Shown here in pieces: positions 49,009 through 57,894 of a DNA stretch of 64,000 bases (positions within the stretch are counted from its first letter, which is position 1; the number at the start of each line of letters is the position of its first letter). Location: assembly GCA_016795325.1 (NCBI GenBank), contig JAEUHY010000035.1, positions 124,001 through 188,000 on the forward strand, in the 5' to 3' direction. The stretch is from Planctomycetota bacterium. Lineage in GTDB: Bacteria; Planctomycetota; UBA1135; GCA-002686595. Position numbers and translations under genes: made by a program. The notes beneath the pieces were generated by a model. The model did no database searches. It was not told the DNA's origin and was given only the letters and a program-made list of their open reading frames with translations.

Positions 49009-50535
49009 TCAGACGCCTGCGCCGAAGTCGGAGGCCGAATCGTCGCGAGCGTTGCTCGGGCGTGCGTTCGTCGAGGCCGGACGCTGTGCGCTTTCCGGCC
49101 GCGTGGCGACCGCCACCGGACGCGCGAAGCCGCGCGTGGTCGGCAGGGAGCGCCCCGTGCGACCGCTCGACGGCGCGTTCTGGCGCGGACGATCGTCGCG
49201 CGACGGCCGACGCTCGGAGCTGCGCTCCGAGTTGCGTTCCGAGCCGCGCTGCGGAGCGCGGTCGGAAGCCGGGCGCGGGGTGCGCTCGCGCGGCGGGGCG
49301 TCGTGGCGCGCAGGCCGCCGTTCCGCCTGACGTTCGGGCTGCCGCTCCGTCGTGTGTTCCGTCGCGCGCTCGGACGTGCGCGCTTCACGCGGCTCGCGCG
49401 TGCGACCGCCCGTGGGACGCTCGATCACCGCCAGCTTGCGCTGCGTCAGCTTCTCGATGTCGCGCAGGAATTCGCGCTCTTCTTCGTCGCACAGCGAGAT
49501 CGCCACGCCGGTTGCGCCCGCGCGGCCGGTGCGGCCGATGCGGTGCACGTACGTCTCGGGCACGTTCGGCAACTCGTAGTTCACGACGTGCGAGATGTCG
49601 TCGATGTCGATGCCGCGCGCCGCGATGTCGGTGGCGACCAGCACGCGCAGCTGACCTTCGCGGAAGCCGTCGAGCGTGCGCTCGCGGTTGTTCTGCGACT
49701 TGTTGCCGTGGATCGCCTGCGCCGGGACGCCGTCCTGGTTGAGGCGCTTGGCGACGCGGTCCGCGCCGCGCTTGGTGCGCGTGAACACGATCGCGCGTTC
49801 GACCGCGGCGTCGCTGAGGATGCGCGTCAGCGCCGAAGCCTTCTCGCTGCGCGAGAGGTGCATCACGTGCTGCGTGGTGAGCTCGACCGTCGAGGCGGGC
49901 GGCGTCACGACGACCTTGATCGGGTTGCGCAGGATGCCTTCGGCGAGCTTGGCGATCGGCGGCGGCATCGTCGCCGAGAACAGCAGCGTCTGCTTGCGGC
50001 GCGAGGCGGCCGCGAGGATGCGCTTGACGTCGGGCAGGAAGCCCAGGTCGAGCATGTGGTCGGCTTCGTCGAGCACGAGCATCTCGACCGAGTCGAGGCG
50101 CACGTGGCCCTGGCCCATCAGGTCGACCAGGCGACCGGGGCAGGCCACGAGCACGTCGACGCCGCGCACGAGCGCGCTGACTTGCGGGCCTTGGCCCACG
50201 CCGCCGTAGATCACGGACACGGCGAGGCGCAGGTGTGCGCCGTAGGTCACGAAGCTCTCCGCCACCTGGGCGGCGAGTTCGCGCGTCGGCGCGAGGACGA
50301 GCACGCGCGGCTGGCGCGGCGTGGGGCGACGCGGCGTGTCCGCGAGGCGCTGGAGGATGGGGAGGGAGAAGGCCGCGGTCTTGCCCGTTCCGGTCTTGGC
50401 GCAACCGAGCAGGTCGCGGCCCTGGAGCAAGTGCGGGATCGCCTGAACCTGGATGGGCGTAGGCGTCGAGTAGCCGGCCTCGCGAACCGCACGTTGGAGC
50501 GGCTCGCCGAGGGCGAGCTGAGAAAAACTATTCAT
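49009..50535 (-). CDS. rhlE: DEAD-box RNA helicase, RhlE type
   Basis: 508 residues. Q motif ([10 protein letters not shown]), motif [13 protein letters not shown] in [13 protein letters not shown], and [10 protein letters not shown] are intact. The last 130 residues are a highly charged Arg/Glu/Ser/Pro-rich tail ([12 protein letters not shown] and similar), typical of RhlE and probably an RNA- or protein-contact region. It unwinds RNA in the cytoplasm, in ribosome assembly or mRNA decay. A 521-bp upstream gap could hold a long leader, as is common for cold-responsive helicases, but no regulatory structure was recognised. Confidence 0.94.
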   Translation of the reverse strand: MNSFSQLALGEPLQRAVREAGYSTPTPIQVQAIPHLLQGRDLLGCAKTGTGKTAAFSLPILQRLADTPRRPTPRQPRVLVLAPTRELAAQVAESFVTYGAHLRLAVSVIYGGVGQGPQVSALVRGVDVLVACPGRLVDLMGQGHVRLDSVEMLVLDEADHMLDLGFLPDVKRILAAASRRKQTLLFSATMPPPIAKLAEGILRNPIKVVVTPPASTVELTTQHVMHLSRSEKASALTRILSDAAVERAIVFTRTKRGADRVAKRLNQDGVPAQAIHGNKSQNNRERTLDGFREGQLRVLVATDIAARGIDIDDISHVVNYELPNVPETYVHRIGRTGRAGATGVAISLCDEEEREFLRDIEKLTQRKLAVIERPTGGRTREPREARTSERATEHTTERQPERQAERRPARHDAPPRERTPRPASDRAPQRGSERNSERSSERRPSRDDRPRQNAPSSGRTGRSLPTTRGFARPVAVATRPESAQRPASTNARPSNARDDSASDFGAGV

Positions 50536-51056
50536 CGTCAAGGAGCATCCGGCGCCGCTTGGAGCGGCGCGCTGGTCACCCGGCCGCGGCGGGCCAGGTG
50601 TGAACGTGTTGTGGGGCGACGCGAACGTCGTCCCGCCGGGGGCGCAGGGCGCGCCCGGGTGTCCTCGGGCGCACGCCGCAGCAGCGGCCGTTGGGGCGCT
50701 GCGCGAGGGCTGCACGAAAACTCGAGTGTGTCCGCCCAGCGATGCGTGGCCCCTGGCGACCCCATTGGCCGCCCGTCGAAAAAGCCTTCGTCTCGCCTGC
50801 CGCGCGGAACAACGCTCGGCCCTGCCGAGGCGGATCATGCGTTGCAGATCAGCCGTGGCAGATGTTGCGAAGGTATCGACCGCATCCGCGGTCCAACCCC
50901 AGCAAGGCGGGCATGCTAGCACCAACTTCGGGCGCCGAACAGCGTGCCGGCCGCAAATGGGGCGCGCCCCGCCGCCAGCCGAAGCCGGGGCGGGGCGCGC
51001 AGGACGGGGGCTGCGCCGCTCGCCCGTTCCGGCGCGCGGCGCTCGCGAGTCGCGAA
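50536..51056. other. Intergenic region before rhlE and after paralogue C
   Basis: 521 bases between two leftward genes. The right end holds the hairpin at 50962-51000. The rest has no supported gene, no repeat and no clear promoter match; open frames here are G+C artefacts. A long rhlE leader is possible. Confidence 0.5.
50962..51000 (-). terminator. Hairpin terminator of Cys-rich paralogue C
   Basis: GCGCGCCCCGCC and GGCGGGGCGCGC make a perfect 12-bp stem around a 15-base loop, 57 bases past the stop codon on the minus strand. A similar GCGCCCCG-cored hairpin follows the sister gene at 52441-52475. Confidence 0.6.
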
Positions 51057-52283
51057 TCAGGGCAGGTTGTAGTTGAGGATCGCGTTGACGATGTGCGGGG
51101 CGCCGATGCGGCGCGCGGGGTTCGACGGCGAGGTGTTGCAGCTGCCGAAGTCCTCGAACTGGCGACCGAGCGGGTTGAGGTTGAAGTCGAAGGCCGGGTA
51201 GCCGCCGATCGTCTCCGAACCTTCGAACCACTCGATCGAGGTCGTGCCAGTGCAGCCGTTCACGTAGGTCTGATCGCCGAAGTCGAACAGCAGGTGCTCC
51301 ACGCCGGGGAACACGTTGGGGTTCGTCCACACGCCGATGCGCTTCTGCGTGAAGCGCATGCCCGGAGGATTGAACGCGGCGCTGCCGCACACCGACTGCG
51401 CCGAGACGGACGTGTCGACGTTCTGCGTGCTGGTCGTCGTGGTGTTGCCGCACAGGCAGAACAGCGCGTTGGCGACAAAGTTGCCCTGCGCCTTCTGGCG
51501 CAGCGTGCAGATGGCCGGCAGCGCGCCCCAGTTGTTCCAGCGGATCGAGCCCTGGGTGATCGGACCGTTGCTGACCAGCGTGTTGTTCGGCGCCACGACG
51601 AAGCCGGCGGCGGGGCCCACGAAGGAGTACGACTTGGCCGGGTCGAAGCCGACGGCCGGCGCCGGGCGCGCCGAGGCCGCCGTGTGGTGGACCTGGTCGC
51701 ACTCGTGGTTGATCGCCCAGGCGACGCTCCACTGGTTGGTGGCGCAGTCGAGCGCGTAGTCGACGTGGCCGGAGAAGTACACGCGCGAGTAGACGTTGAG
51801 GCTCGCCGGACGCTCGCAGACGTTGTTGGGGACGTTGATCGTCGGCACCAGGTCGCCGTTCACGATGAAGCGGTAGACGGTGAGGTTGGGGACCGTGCCG
51901 GCCGCGTTCTGCGACTCGAGCCAGTTGCGCGAGTAGGTCGCGCGCATGCCGCCCGTCCAGTGCAGCAGGCCGGTGGCGCAGTCGCGCAGCTGGAAGCGGA
52001 TGTTGTATTCGCCGCAGATCTGGCCGCCGCCGCCGACGATCGGCTGGGGCTTGCCGAGGGCCACGCAGAACTGCTTCTGCAGCGCGGGTTGGCAGTTGTC
52101 GAAGCAGATCCACAGGCCGTTCTGGCCGGGCATCTGGGGGAAGGAGGGGAGGTTGAGCAGTCCCGGGGCGCAGCACGCGCTGCCGTCGAGGTTGTCGGGC
52201 GCGCAGACTTGGGCCTGGGCTGTGCTGGCGGCGCCGACGACCAGGCCGGCGGCAAGGGCGAATCGCGAGAGGAAGGAGAGCAT
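51057..52283 (-). CDS. Cys-rich secreted protein, paralogue C (unknown function)
   Basis: 408 residues with a signal peptide ([20 protein letters not shown]). The mature protein ([15 protein letters not shown] onward) aligns along its whole length with the proteins at 39719 and 52613; all 17 cysteines match, as do [59 protein letters not shown] and [18 protein letters not shown]. It is nearer to the 52613 protein, as expected for a tandem duplicate. No Shine-Dalgarno is visible; the bipartite element lies 66 bases upstream. Function unknown; secreted, probably disulfide-stabilised. Confidence 0.85.
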   Translation of the reverse strand: MLSFLSRFALAAGLVVGAASTAQAQVCAPDNLDGSACCAPGLLNLPSFPQMPGQNGLWICFDNCQPALQKQFCVALGKPQPIVGGGGQICGEYNIRFQLRDCATGLLHWTGGMRATYSRNWLESQNAAGTVPNLTVYRFIVNGDLVPTINVPNNVCERPASLNVYSRVYFSGHVDYALDCATNQWSVAWAINHECDQVHHTAASARPAPAVGFDPAKSYSFVGPAAGFVVAPNNTLVSNGPITQGSIRWNNWGALPAICTLRQKAQGNFVANALFCLCGNTTTTSTQNVDTSVSAQSVCGSAAFNPPGMRFTQKRIGVWTNPNVFPGVEHLLFDFGDQTYVNGCTGTTSIEWFEGSETIGGYPAFDFNLNPLGRQFEDFGSCNTSPSNPARRIGAPHIVNAILNYNLP

Positions 52284-52349
52284 GGTGAGCGGAGGAGGGT
52301 TGGTTGTCTTCGAGGCGTTGCGGGCGCACAGCGCGCCACCGGACACCGA

Positions 52350-52379
52350 CCAAGTGGCGAGCCCTGGCCGCGGCTGGAC
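52350..52379 (-). promoter_or_regulatory. Bipartite element of the Cys-rich family, copy 2
   Basis: On the minus strand GTCCAG, 17 bases, CACTTGG, ending 66 bases before the start at 52283. Confidence 0.6.
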
Positions 52380-52387
52380 CAGAAACT

Positions 52388-52417
52388 CGCGCGGCGCGCA
52401 TTTTTTTTCGCCGCGCG
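52388..52417 (-). other. Hairpin with an A8 loop upstream of paralogue C
   Basis: CGCGCGGCG and CGCCGCGCG form a perfect 9-bp stem whose 12-base loop contains eight A residues on the minus strand. The homopolymer is striking in this G+C-rich sequence. It sits just upstream of the bipartite element, so it could bend DNA, act as an UP-like element or be the far end of a terminator read from the other strand. Confidence 0.45.
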
Positions 52418-52440
52418 GGGCCGGGGCCCCACAAAGCCCG

Positions 52441-52475
52441 GCGCCCCGCCCGCAGCAGGGCTGCGGACGGGGCGC
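52441..52475 (-). terminator. Hairpin terminator of Cys-rich paralogue B
   Basis: GCGCCCCG-C-CCGCAG pairs with CTGCGG-A-CGGGGCGC (14 bp with one mismatch, 5-base loop). It is the second hairpin after the gene ending at 52613; the first is 52519-52540. Confidence 0.55.
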
Positions 52476-52518
52476 GCGGGGTCCCTCGGGCGTCGGTCAG
52501 GAGCGAGCGTGGGGGACG

Positions 52519-52540
52519 GGCAGGGCCGGTTGGCCCTGCC
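52519..52540 (-). terminator. Short perfect hairpin after paralogue B
   Basis: GGCAGGGCC and GGCCCTGCC form a 9-bp stem with a GGTT loop, about 70 bases downstream of the stop on the minus strand. Confidence 0.45.
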
Positions 52541-52554
52541 GGATCAGGCTGTCC

Positions 52555-52624
52555 GTGCAGGGCCGTTTGCTCAGGGCCGTTTGCTCAGGAGCGCTGGCTC
52601 AGGGCCGCTGATTCAGGGCAGGTT
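52555..52624. repeat. Five-copy 14-bp tandem array across the 3' end of paralogue B
   Basis: Units GTGCAGGGCCGTTT, GCTCAGGGCCGTTT, GCTCAGGAGCGCTG, GCTCAGGGCCGCTG and ATTCAGGGCAGGTT are arranged head to tail. The last unit includes the stop codon and final codons of the gene at 52613, so the array probably grew by duplication of the gene's own 3' end. Confidence 0.6.
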
Positions 52625-53833
52625 GAAGTTCAGGATGCGGTTGACGATGTGCGGGGCGCCGATGCGACGCGCCGGATTCGTCGGCGAGGTGTTGCAGCTG
52701 CCGAGGTCCTCGAACTGACGGCCGAGCAGCACACCCGTGTTGTCGACGGCCGGGAATCCGCCGATCGTCTCGGGGCCTTCGAACCACTCGACCGTCTGGT
52801 TGCCGTTGCAGCCGTTCGCCGCGCGCAGGTCGCCGAAGTCGAACAGCAGGTGCTCGACGCCGGGGAATTGCGTGGCGCTGGTCCACACGCCGATGCGCTT
52901 CTGCGTGAAGCGGCCGGGCGCCGGGGCCGGGGTGATGGAGCTGCCGCACTGGCCCTGCGCGAAGACCGTCGAGTCGACGTTCTGGGGGGCGGCCGCGGCC
53001 GGACCGCACAGGCAGAACGGGTTGTTGGCGATGAAGTTGCCCTGCACCGGCTCGCGCATGCGGCAGATCGCCGGCAGCGTCGCCCAGTTGTTGTGCCGGA
53101 TCGTGCCCGAGGTGACCGGGCCGTCGCTGATCAGCGTGGCGCTCGGCGCGACCGCGAAGGTCGAGCCGGGGCCGACGATCGAGAAGGTCTTGCCCGGATC
53201 GAAGCCGCCGATCGGAGCGGGGCGCGCGCTGCCGGGGCTGTGGTGGACGGCGTCGCACTCGTGGTTGAGCGACCAGGCCACCGACCAGGTGTTCGTGTTG
53301 CAGTCGAGCGCGTAGTCGATGTGGCCCGTCACGTACAGGCGCGAGTAGACGTTGAGCGAGGCCGGGCGGTCGCAAGGCGTGTTGGGCACGGCGTTCGTCG
53401 GCACGAGATCGCCGTTGATCAGGAAGCGCCACACGCTGAAGTTCTGGTTCGTGCCGGGGACGAACTCCTGCCAGGTCCGCGAGTAGGTGCCGCGCACGCC
53501 GCCGGTCCAGTTGAGCTGCCCGGTCAGGCAGTCGCGGAGTTGGTAACGGATCGTGTACTCGCCGCACACGACTCCGCCGCCGCCGACGACGGACTTGGGG
53601 GCGCCGATCGTGCCGCAGTACGGCTTCTGCATCACCGGGGCGCAGCTGTCGAAGCAGATCCACAGGCCGTCGAGCGGCATGGCGGGGAACTGCGGCAGGT
53701 TGACCGCCGCGGGCGCGCAGCACGGGCCGCCGTCGAGGTTGTCGGGCAGACCGCATTGCGCGGAGGCCGAGCTGCTGAGCGCGCCGGCGAGCAGGCCGAG
53801 CGCGAGACCGAGGGGGGCGAGGGAACGGAACAT
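52613..53833 (-). CDS. Cys-rich secreted protein, paralogue B (unknown function)
   Basis: 406 residues, the same length as paralogue A at 39719. A signal peptide (LGLALGLLAGALSSSASA) precedes CGLPDNLDGGPCCAP. It shares the 17 cysteines, [58 protein letters not shown] and [18 protein letters not shown] with its paralogues. A good Shine-Dalgarno (AAGGAG) lies before the ATG, unlike most genes here, and the bipartite element is 62 bases upstream. It is divergent from an ECF sigma gene across 177 bases. No recognised domain, no anchoring signal. Confidence 0.87.
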   Translation of the reverse strand: MFRSLAPLGLALGLLAGALSSSASAQCGLPDNLDGGPCCAPAAVNLPQFPAMPLDGLWICFDSCAPVMQKPYCGTIGAPKSVVGGGGVVCGEYTIRYQLRDCLTGQLNWTGGVRGTYSRTWQEFVPGTNQNFSVWRFLINGDLVPTNAVPNTPCDRPASLNVYSRLYVTGHIDYALDCNTNTWSVAWSLNHECDAVHHSPGSARPAPIGGFDPGKTFSIVGPGSTFAVAPSATLISDGPVTSGTIRHNNWATLPAICRMREPVQGNFIANNPFCLCGPAAAAPQNVDSTVFAQGQCGSSITPAPAPGRFTQKRIGVWTSATQFPGVEHLLFDFGDLRAANGCNGNQTVEWFEGPETIGGFPAVDNTGVLLGRQFEDLGSCNTSPTNPARRIGAPHIVNRILNFNLP

Positions 53834-53895
53834 GACCAATCTCCTTGGGCGTCGATTCGGAAGGTGGATAACGCGCCCGTGGGGCGCTTCGAGCT

Positions 53896-53924
53896 CCAAG
53901 TGGCGCCCGCGCGCCCGGCTGGAC
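53896..53924 (-). promoter_or_regulatory. Bipartite element of the Cys-rich family, copy 3
   Basis: On the minus strand GTCCAG, 16 bases, CACTTGG, ending 62 bases before the start at 53833. It lies in the intergenic region shared with the ECF sigma gene at 54011. Confidence 0.6.
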
Positions 53925-54010
53925 AGCTGCGAGCAGAAAACGTGAGGACGCGGCCGCGCTCGGCTCGGGCCGGCGTTGCCCTGCGGGCGCGGCCGCGCAC
54001 AATCAGGGCC

Positions 54011-54586
54011 ATGGCCGCGCGCAACGACGACGCCACTCGCTGCCTCGAGGCGCTTTCCGCGGGCGACGCGCGGGCGGCGGACGAGCTGTTCCAACTCGTG
54101 TACGGCGAACTGCGCGAACTCGCCGGCGGCTACCTGCGCGGCGCGGCGGCGCGCACGTTGCAGCCCACGGTGCTCGTGCACGAGGCGTACCTGCGCATGA
54201 TCGACACGCCGAGCGGCCAGGAGTGGTCGAGCCGCGCGCACTTCTTGGGCGTCGCGGCCAAGGCGATGCGCAGCGTGCTCGTCGACCACGTGCGCGCGCG
54301 CAACGCTCGCAAACGCGGCGGTGAGTTCGAACGAGTCCCGCTCGACGCGCTCGTCGACGAACTCGAGCAGTCGGGTTCCGACCTGGTTGCGCTCGACGAC
54401 GCGCTCGCCGCGTTGGGCGAGCTCGACCACGACCTCGCGCGCCTGGTGGAGCTGCGCTTCTTCGGCGGACTCACGATCGAAGAGACCGCCAAAGTGCTCG
54501 GCGTCTCGACGGCGACGGTCGAACGCTCCTGGCGCACGGCGCGACTGTGGCTGCACGAACGCCTGGGCCCCGACGCGCTCGCCTGA
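54011..54586 (+). CDS. ECF-subfamily sigma factor (planctomycete type)
   Basis: 191 residues. It belongs to the ECF_sub/TIGR02999-like group abundant in Planctomycetota: LFQLVYGELRELAGGYLRG, RTLQPTVLVHEAYLRM, HFLGVAAKAMRSVLVDHVRARNARKRGG and region 4 LTIEETAKVLGVSTATVERSWRTARLWL. These factors are often encoded beside Ser/Thr kinases, and one converges here (54596-57193, 9 bases between stops). It is also divergent from the tandem Cys-rich genes, making it the obvious candidate to read their shared promoter element. That link is an inference. Confidence 0.93.
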   Translation: MAARNDDATRCLEALSAGDARAADELFQLVYGELRELAGGYLRGAAARTLQPTVLVHEAYLRMIDTPSGQEWSSRAHFLGVAAKAMRSVLVDHVRARNARKRGGEFERVPLDALVDELEQSGSDLVALDDALAALGELDHDLARLVELRFFGGLTIEETAKVLGVSTATVERSWRTARLWLHERLGPDALA

Positions 54587-54595
54587 GCGAAGCGC

Positions 54596-57193
54596 TCAGC
54601 GCGCGAGCTTCGCGATCGGCCGCAGACCGATCTGCGGTGCAGCGACTTCGGGGCTGAGCACGACACGTTTGGCGCAGCGCAACTCGTTCGCGTCGTTGCT
54701 GAATCCGCCGCCGCGCAGCGGCCTGTTCAGCACGTAGCCGCTCGTCCGTCGGCCGTCGCCGGGCGCGGGCGGCGTGGCGTAGTCGCCAAAGACGTCGTCG
54801 CACCACTCGCACACGTTGCCGAGCACGTCGTACAGGCCGAAGGCGTTGGCGCGGTAGCTGCCGACCGGCGCGTGGAACGCGAAGCCGTCGTCGAGCTCGG
54901 GCCAATCGGCGATCTGCAGCCAGTCTTGCTCGAACTGCGCGGCGCGCTGGTCAGCGAGGTTCGCGGCGCCGCGCAGCGTTTCACGCTCGTCGCCGGTCCA
55001 CCACGCCGAACGTGTGCCGGCGCGCGCCAGGTACTCCCACTGCGCTTCGGTCGGGTAGTCGAGCCCGGCGCGCGTGAGCCATTCGCGGCCCTCGGTCCAG
55101 TTCAGGCCCTCGACCGGATGCGCGGGGGTGGCCGTCGCGTTCTTGGGGCCGCTGCGCTCGGCCGAGATCACCGACGGATTCATGCCGGCGAGCCGCTCGA
55201 ACTGGCCCTGCGTGAGCTCGAACTTCGAAGCGAAGAACGGCTCGAGCACGACGCGGTGAACGGGGCCTTCGTCGGGAGTGCGGCCGAGTTCGCCCTCGGG
55301 CGAGCCCATCTCGAACGCGCCTCCGGGGAGCAACACGAACACCAGCGCCGACTCCGCATCGACCTTGAAGCCGCCCCGTTCGTCCGGCTTCGGTTGCGCG
55401 CCGGTCTGCGGGCGCCAGAACTCCCACAGTCCGGTCACGTGGTTGCGTCCCAGCGGCAGCAGCCCGAGCTGCTTGGGCAGCTCCAGTCCGCCGTAGAGCG
55501 GCGAGCGAGCGATCTCGTCGCGCGCCTCGAGCCAGGCGCGCGCGGCCTGCGGGCTCTCGAGCGTCTGTGCGACGACGTTCCGCGCGAACTCGAGCCGCCG
55601 GCGCATCTCGCGCAGCGTGCCGACCCGTGGCCGTTCGCCTTCGAGGAGATCGAGGGCACCGAGCAGCTTGGTGAGCACCTCGTGCTCCCAACTCGACTCG
55701 GCCGAGTCGAAGCTCCACACGCCTCCGCTCTCGCGCCCGCTCGCACGCAGCGCCGCAAGCCGCGCCTGGTGCAGCGGGCGGCGCGCGAGCAGCGCCTCGG
55801 CTTGGCGGATCCACTGCTCCATCCGCGGCGCGTTGTCGGGCTGCGCCGGCCAGATGCGGTCGGCGTCCGCGCCGAGCGACAGCACGCTGTGCACGTCGGA
55901 CAGGCGCGTGACCTCGTCGGCGCGGCGTTCGGCAAGCAGCCACAAACGCGTGGAAACCGCGACGCCGGCCAGCAGCACGAGCAGTGCGAGCGAGCTGGCG
56001 GCGACGAGCGCGCGATGGCGCCCGACGAACTTGCGCGCGCGGTAGACGAACCCGTCCTGGCGCGCGAACACGGGCCAGCCCTCGAGGTGCCGCTCGAGGT
56101 CCTCGGCGAGGTGGAGCGCCGAGGCGTAGCGCCGCGCGGGTTCCTTGTGCAGCGCCTTGAGCACGATCGTGTCCAGGTCGCCCTGCAGCCGCCGGCGTGC
56201 GAGCTGCGGCGAGCGCGCGCCCGAACGCGCGGCGTCGAGCGTGTCGACCGCTTCGCTCGGCGGCAACGGTGCAACTTCGCAGATGCGCCGCGTGAGCTCG
56301 TTGATCGAGGTCGTCTCGACCCTGTGCGGCAGGCGTCCGGTGAGCAGCTCGTACAGCACCACGCCGAGCGAGTACACGTCGGTCGCCGTCGTCACGCTCT
56401 CGCCGCGCACCTGCTCGGGGCTGGCGTACGCCGGGGTGAGCGCCTGTGCGCCGGTCTGCGTGGCGTGCGCATCGAAACCTTCGTCGTTGAGCAGTTTCGC
56501 GAGGCCGAAATCCAGCAGTTTGGGCTCGCCTTGCGCGTCGACGAGGATGTTGCCGGGCTTGAGGTCGCGGTGCACGACCAGGTGCTGGTGCGCGTGCTCG
56601 ACTGTGCGGCAGACCTTGACGAACAGGCGCAGCCGATCGTTGATCGACATGCGCCGCTCGGCGCAGTGCACATCGATCGGCGCGCCTTCGACGTACTCCA
56701 TCACCAGGAACGGCGCGCCGTCCTCGCTCGCGCCGCCGTCGAGCACACGCGCCACGTTGGGGTGCTCGATCTGCGCCAGCAGCCGCCGCTCGCGGCGGAA
56801 GCGCTGCAGCATCTGCGGGCTGTCAAGTCCGGCGCGCAGCAGCTTGAGCGCGGCGCGTTGTTCGAAGTCGCCGCCCTCGCGCCGCGCGAGGTACACCGTG
56901 CCCATGCCGCCGCTGCCCAGCCGGCGTTCGATGCGCCACGCGCCGATGCGTGTTCCGACGCGCTGCTCGTCGAGCGGCCGCAGTTCCCGAGCGACCTCGA
57001 CCAGCGCCTGCGGCGGTTCGAGGTACTCGCCCAGCGCCTCGTCGCGCGCGATCAGGCGCAGGACTTCGGCCTCGAGTTCCGCGTCGCCGGCCGCACGTGC
57101 GCGAACGAACGCGGCGCGCTGCTCGCGCGGCTCGAGAAGCGCCGCCTCGAGCAGCTCTCGCACTTGTCTCCAGCGTTCGCGCGTCGCGCTCAT
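54596..57193 (-). CDS. Transmembrane Ser/Thr protein kinase with C-terminal formylglycine-enzyme-like domain
   Basis: 865 residues. A helical N-terminus (1-75) is typical of kinases linked to ECF_sub sigma factors. The kinase domain (about 88-373) is complete: GSGGMGTVYLA, AALK (K117), HRDLKPGN (D210), LLDFG (D228), TPAYASPEQ. A membrane helix (about 397-416) follows. After a helical region, residues about 610-865 form a SUMF1/FGE-sulfatase-like module (VLLPGGAFEMGSPEGE, PVEGLNWTEGREWL, YPTEAQWEYLARAGT, LYDVLGNVCEWCDD, PLRGGGFSND). The outer module is more likely a binding/sensing domain than a formylglycine-generating enzyme, but this is an inference. Signalling partners are unknown. Confidence 0.92.
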   Translation of the reverse strand: MSATRERWRQVRELLEAALLEPREQRAAFVRARAAGDAELEAEVLRLIARDEALGEYLEPPQALVEVARELRPLDEQRVGTRIGAWRIERRLGSGGMGTVYLARREGGDFEQRAALKLLRAGLDSPQMLQRFRRERRLLAQIEHPNVARVLDGGASEDGAPFLVMEYVEGAPIDVHCAERRMSINDRLRLFVKVCRTVEHAHQHLVVHRDLKPGNILVDAQGEPKLLDFGLAKLLNDEGFDAHATQTGAQALTPAYASPEQVRGESVTTATDVYSLGVVLYELLTGRLPHRVETTSINELTRRICEVAPLPPSEAVDTLDAARSGARSPQLARRRLQGDLDTIVLKALHKEPARRYASALHLAEDLERHLEGWPVFARQDGFVYRARKFVGRHRALVAASSLALLVLLAGVAVSTRLWLLAERRADEVTRLSDVHSVLSLGADADRIWPAQPDNAPRMEQWIRQAEALLARRPLHQARLAALRASGRESGGVWSFDSAESSWEHEVLTKLLGALDLLEGERPRVGTLREMRRRLEFARNVVAQTLESPQAARAWLEARDEIARSPLYGGLELPKQLGLLPLGRNHVTGLWEFWRPQTGAQPKPDERGGFKVDAESALVFVLLPGGAFEMGSPEGELGRTPDEGPVHRVVLEPFFASKFELTQGQFERLAGMNPSVISAERSGPKNATATPAHPVEGLNWTEGREWLTRAGLDYPTEAQWEYLARAGTRSAWWTGDERETLRGAANLADQRAAQFEQDWLQIADWPELDDGFAFHAPVGSYRANAFGLYDVLGNVCEWCDDVFGDYATPPAPGDGRRTSGYVLNRPLRGGGFSNDANELRCAKRVVLSPEVAAPQIGLRPIAKLAR

Positions 57194-57272
57194 CGGATGC
57201 CCTGCGCGGAAGCGGAGCCGCGCCGCTGCAGGGTAGTGTGGCCTGCGGCGGCGCGCTCGTGCTCCGCGGCGT

Positions 57273-57836
57273 TCAGCGCGCCTGCGCCGGTGCGACCGGC
57301 TGCGGAACACGGTTGGAGACCGCGGGGATGCTCTGCAAGTACGCGAACACGTTGCGCAGGTCCTCGTCGGTCAGCGTGTTGACGTAGTGCACGGGCATCG
57401 GCGGGAGCAGCGGACGGCCGCGGCCCAGGTGGCGGCCGCTGCGGATCGTCGCGATGAAGTCCTCGGCGCTCCACGCGCCCAGGCCGGTCTCCTTGTCGGG
57501 CGTCAGGTTGGCCGCGAAGCTCAGCCCCCAGGGGCCCGACCAACCGGTGAGCGTGTGCGTGGCGGCGGCGCCCCACGGGCCTTCGAGCGCGGGACCGCTG
57601 CTCAGCACGAGGTCCTGCGGATGCCCCGAGAGCATGCGCGTCATGTCCGGCGCGGGGCCGTTCGGACCCATGACCAGCGGCGTGTGGCAGTCGTTGCACG
57701 AGCCGAAGCTCACGAGGTACTTGCCGCGTTCCACGTCGGGCGCGGCGGCGGACTTCGCGGCGGGCGAGCGCTCGAGCGAGAACAGCGCGAGCGCGCAGCC
57801 CGCGACGGCGAGGACAGACAGGATTTTGAGCAACAT
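57273..57836 (-). CDS. Membrane-anchored or secreted c-type cytochrome
   Basis: 187 residues with an N-terminal hydrophobic segment (ILSVLAVAGCALALF; its Cys could be lipidated, but the lipobox is poor). One haem site CNDCH lies at about residues 47-51, with methionines downstream (PPMPV) as candidate axial ligand. The sequence ends ELRNVFAYLQSIPAV-like, usual for class I cytochromes c. It should carry electrons in the periplasm. It is the last of three genes on one strand with the haem protein at 57895 and the hemerythrin-like gene at 58995, probably one operon. Confidence 0.85.
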   Translation of the reverse strand: MLLKILSVLAVAGCALALFSLERSPAAKSAAAPDVERGKYLVSFGSCNDCHTPLVMGPNGPAPDMTRMLSGHPQDLVLSSGPALEGPWGAAATHTLTGWSGPWGLSFAANLTPDKETGLGAWSAEDFIATIRSGRHLGRGRPLLPPMPVHYVNTLTDEDLRNVFAYLQSIPAVSNRVPQPVAPAQAR

Positions 57837-57894
57837 GGCGTTTTTCTCGAAGGAAGTGAGGGTTGGTGAGGTGGGTTGCGGAGGTGCTTGCGAT

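Noticed and set aside
50691..52718. Plus-strand 675-codon frame over paralogue C
   Set aside because: It is the antisense shadow of a gene supported by two paralogues, signal peptide and conserved cysteines.
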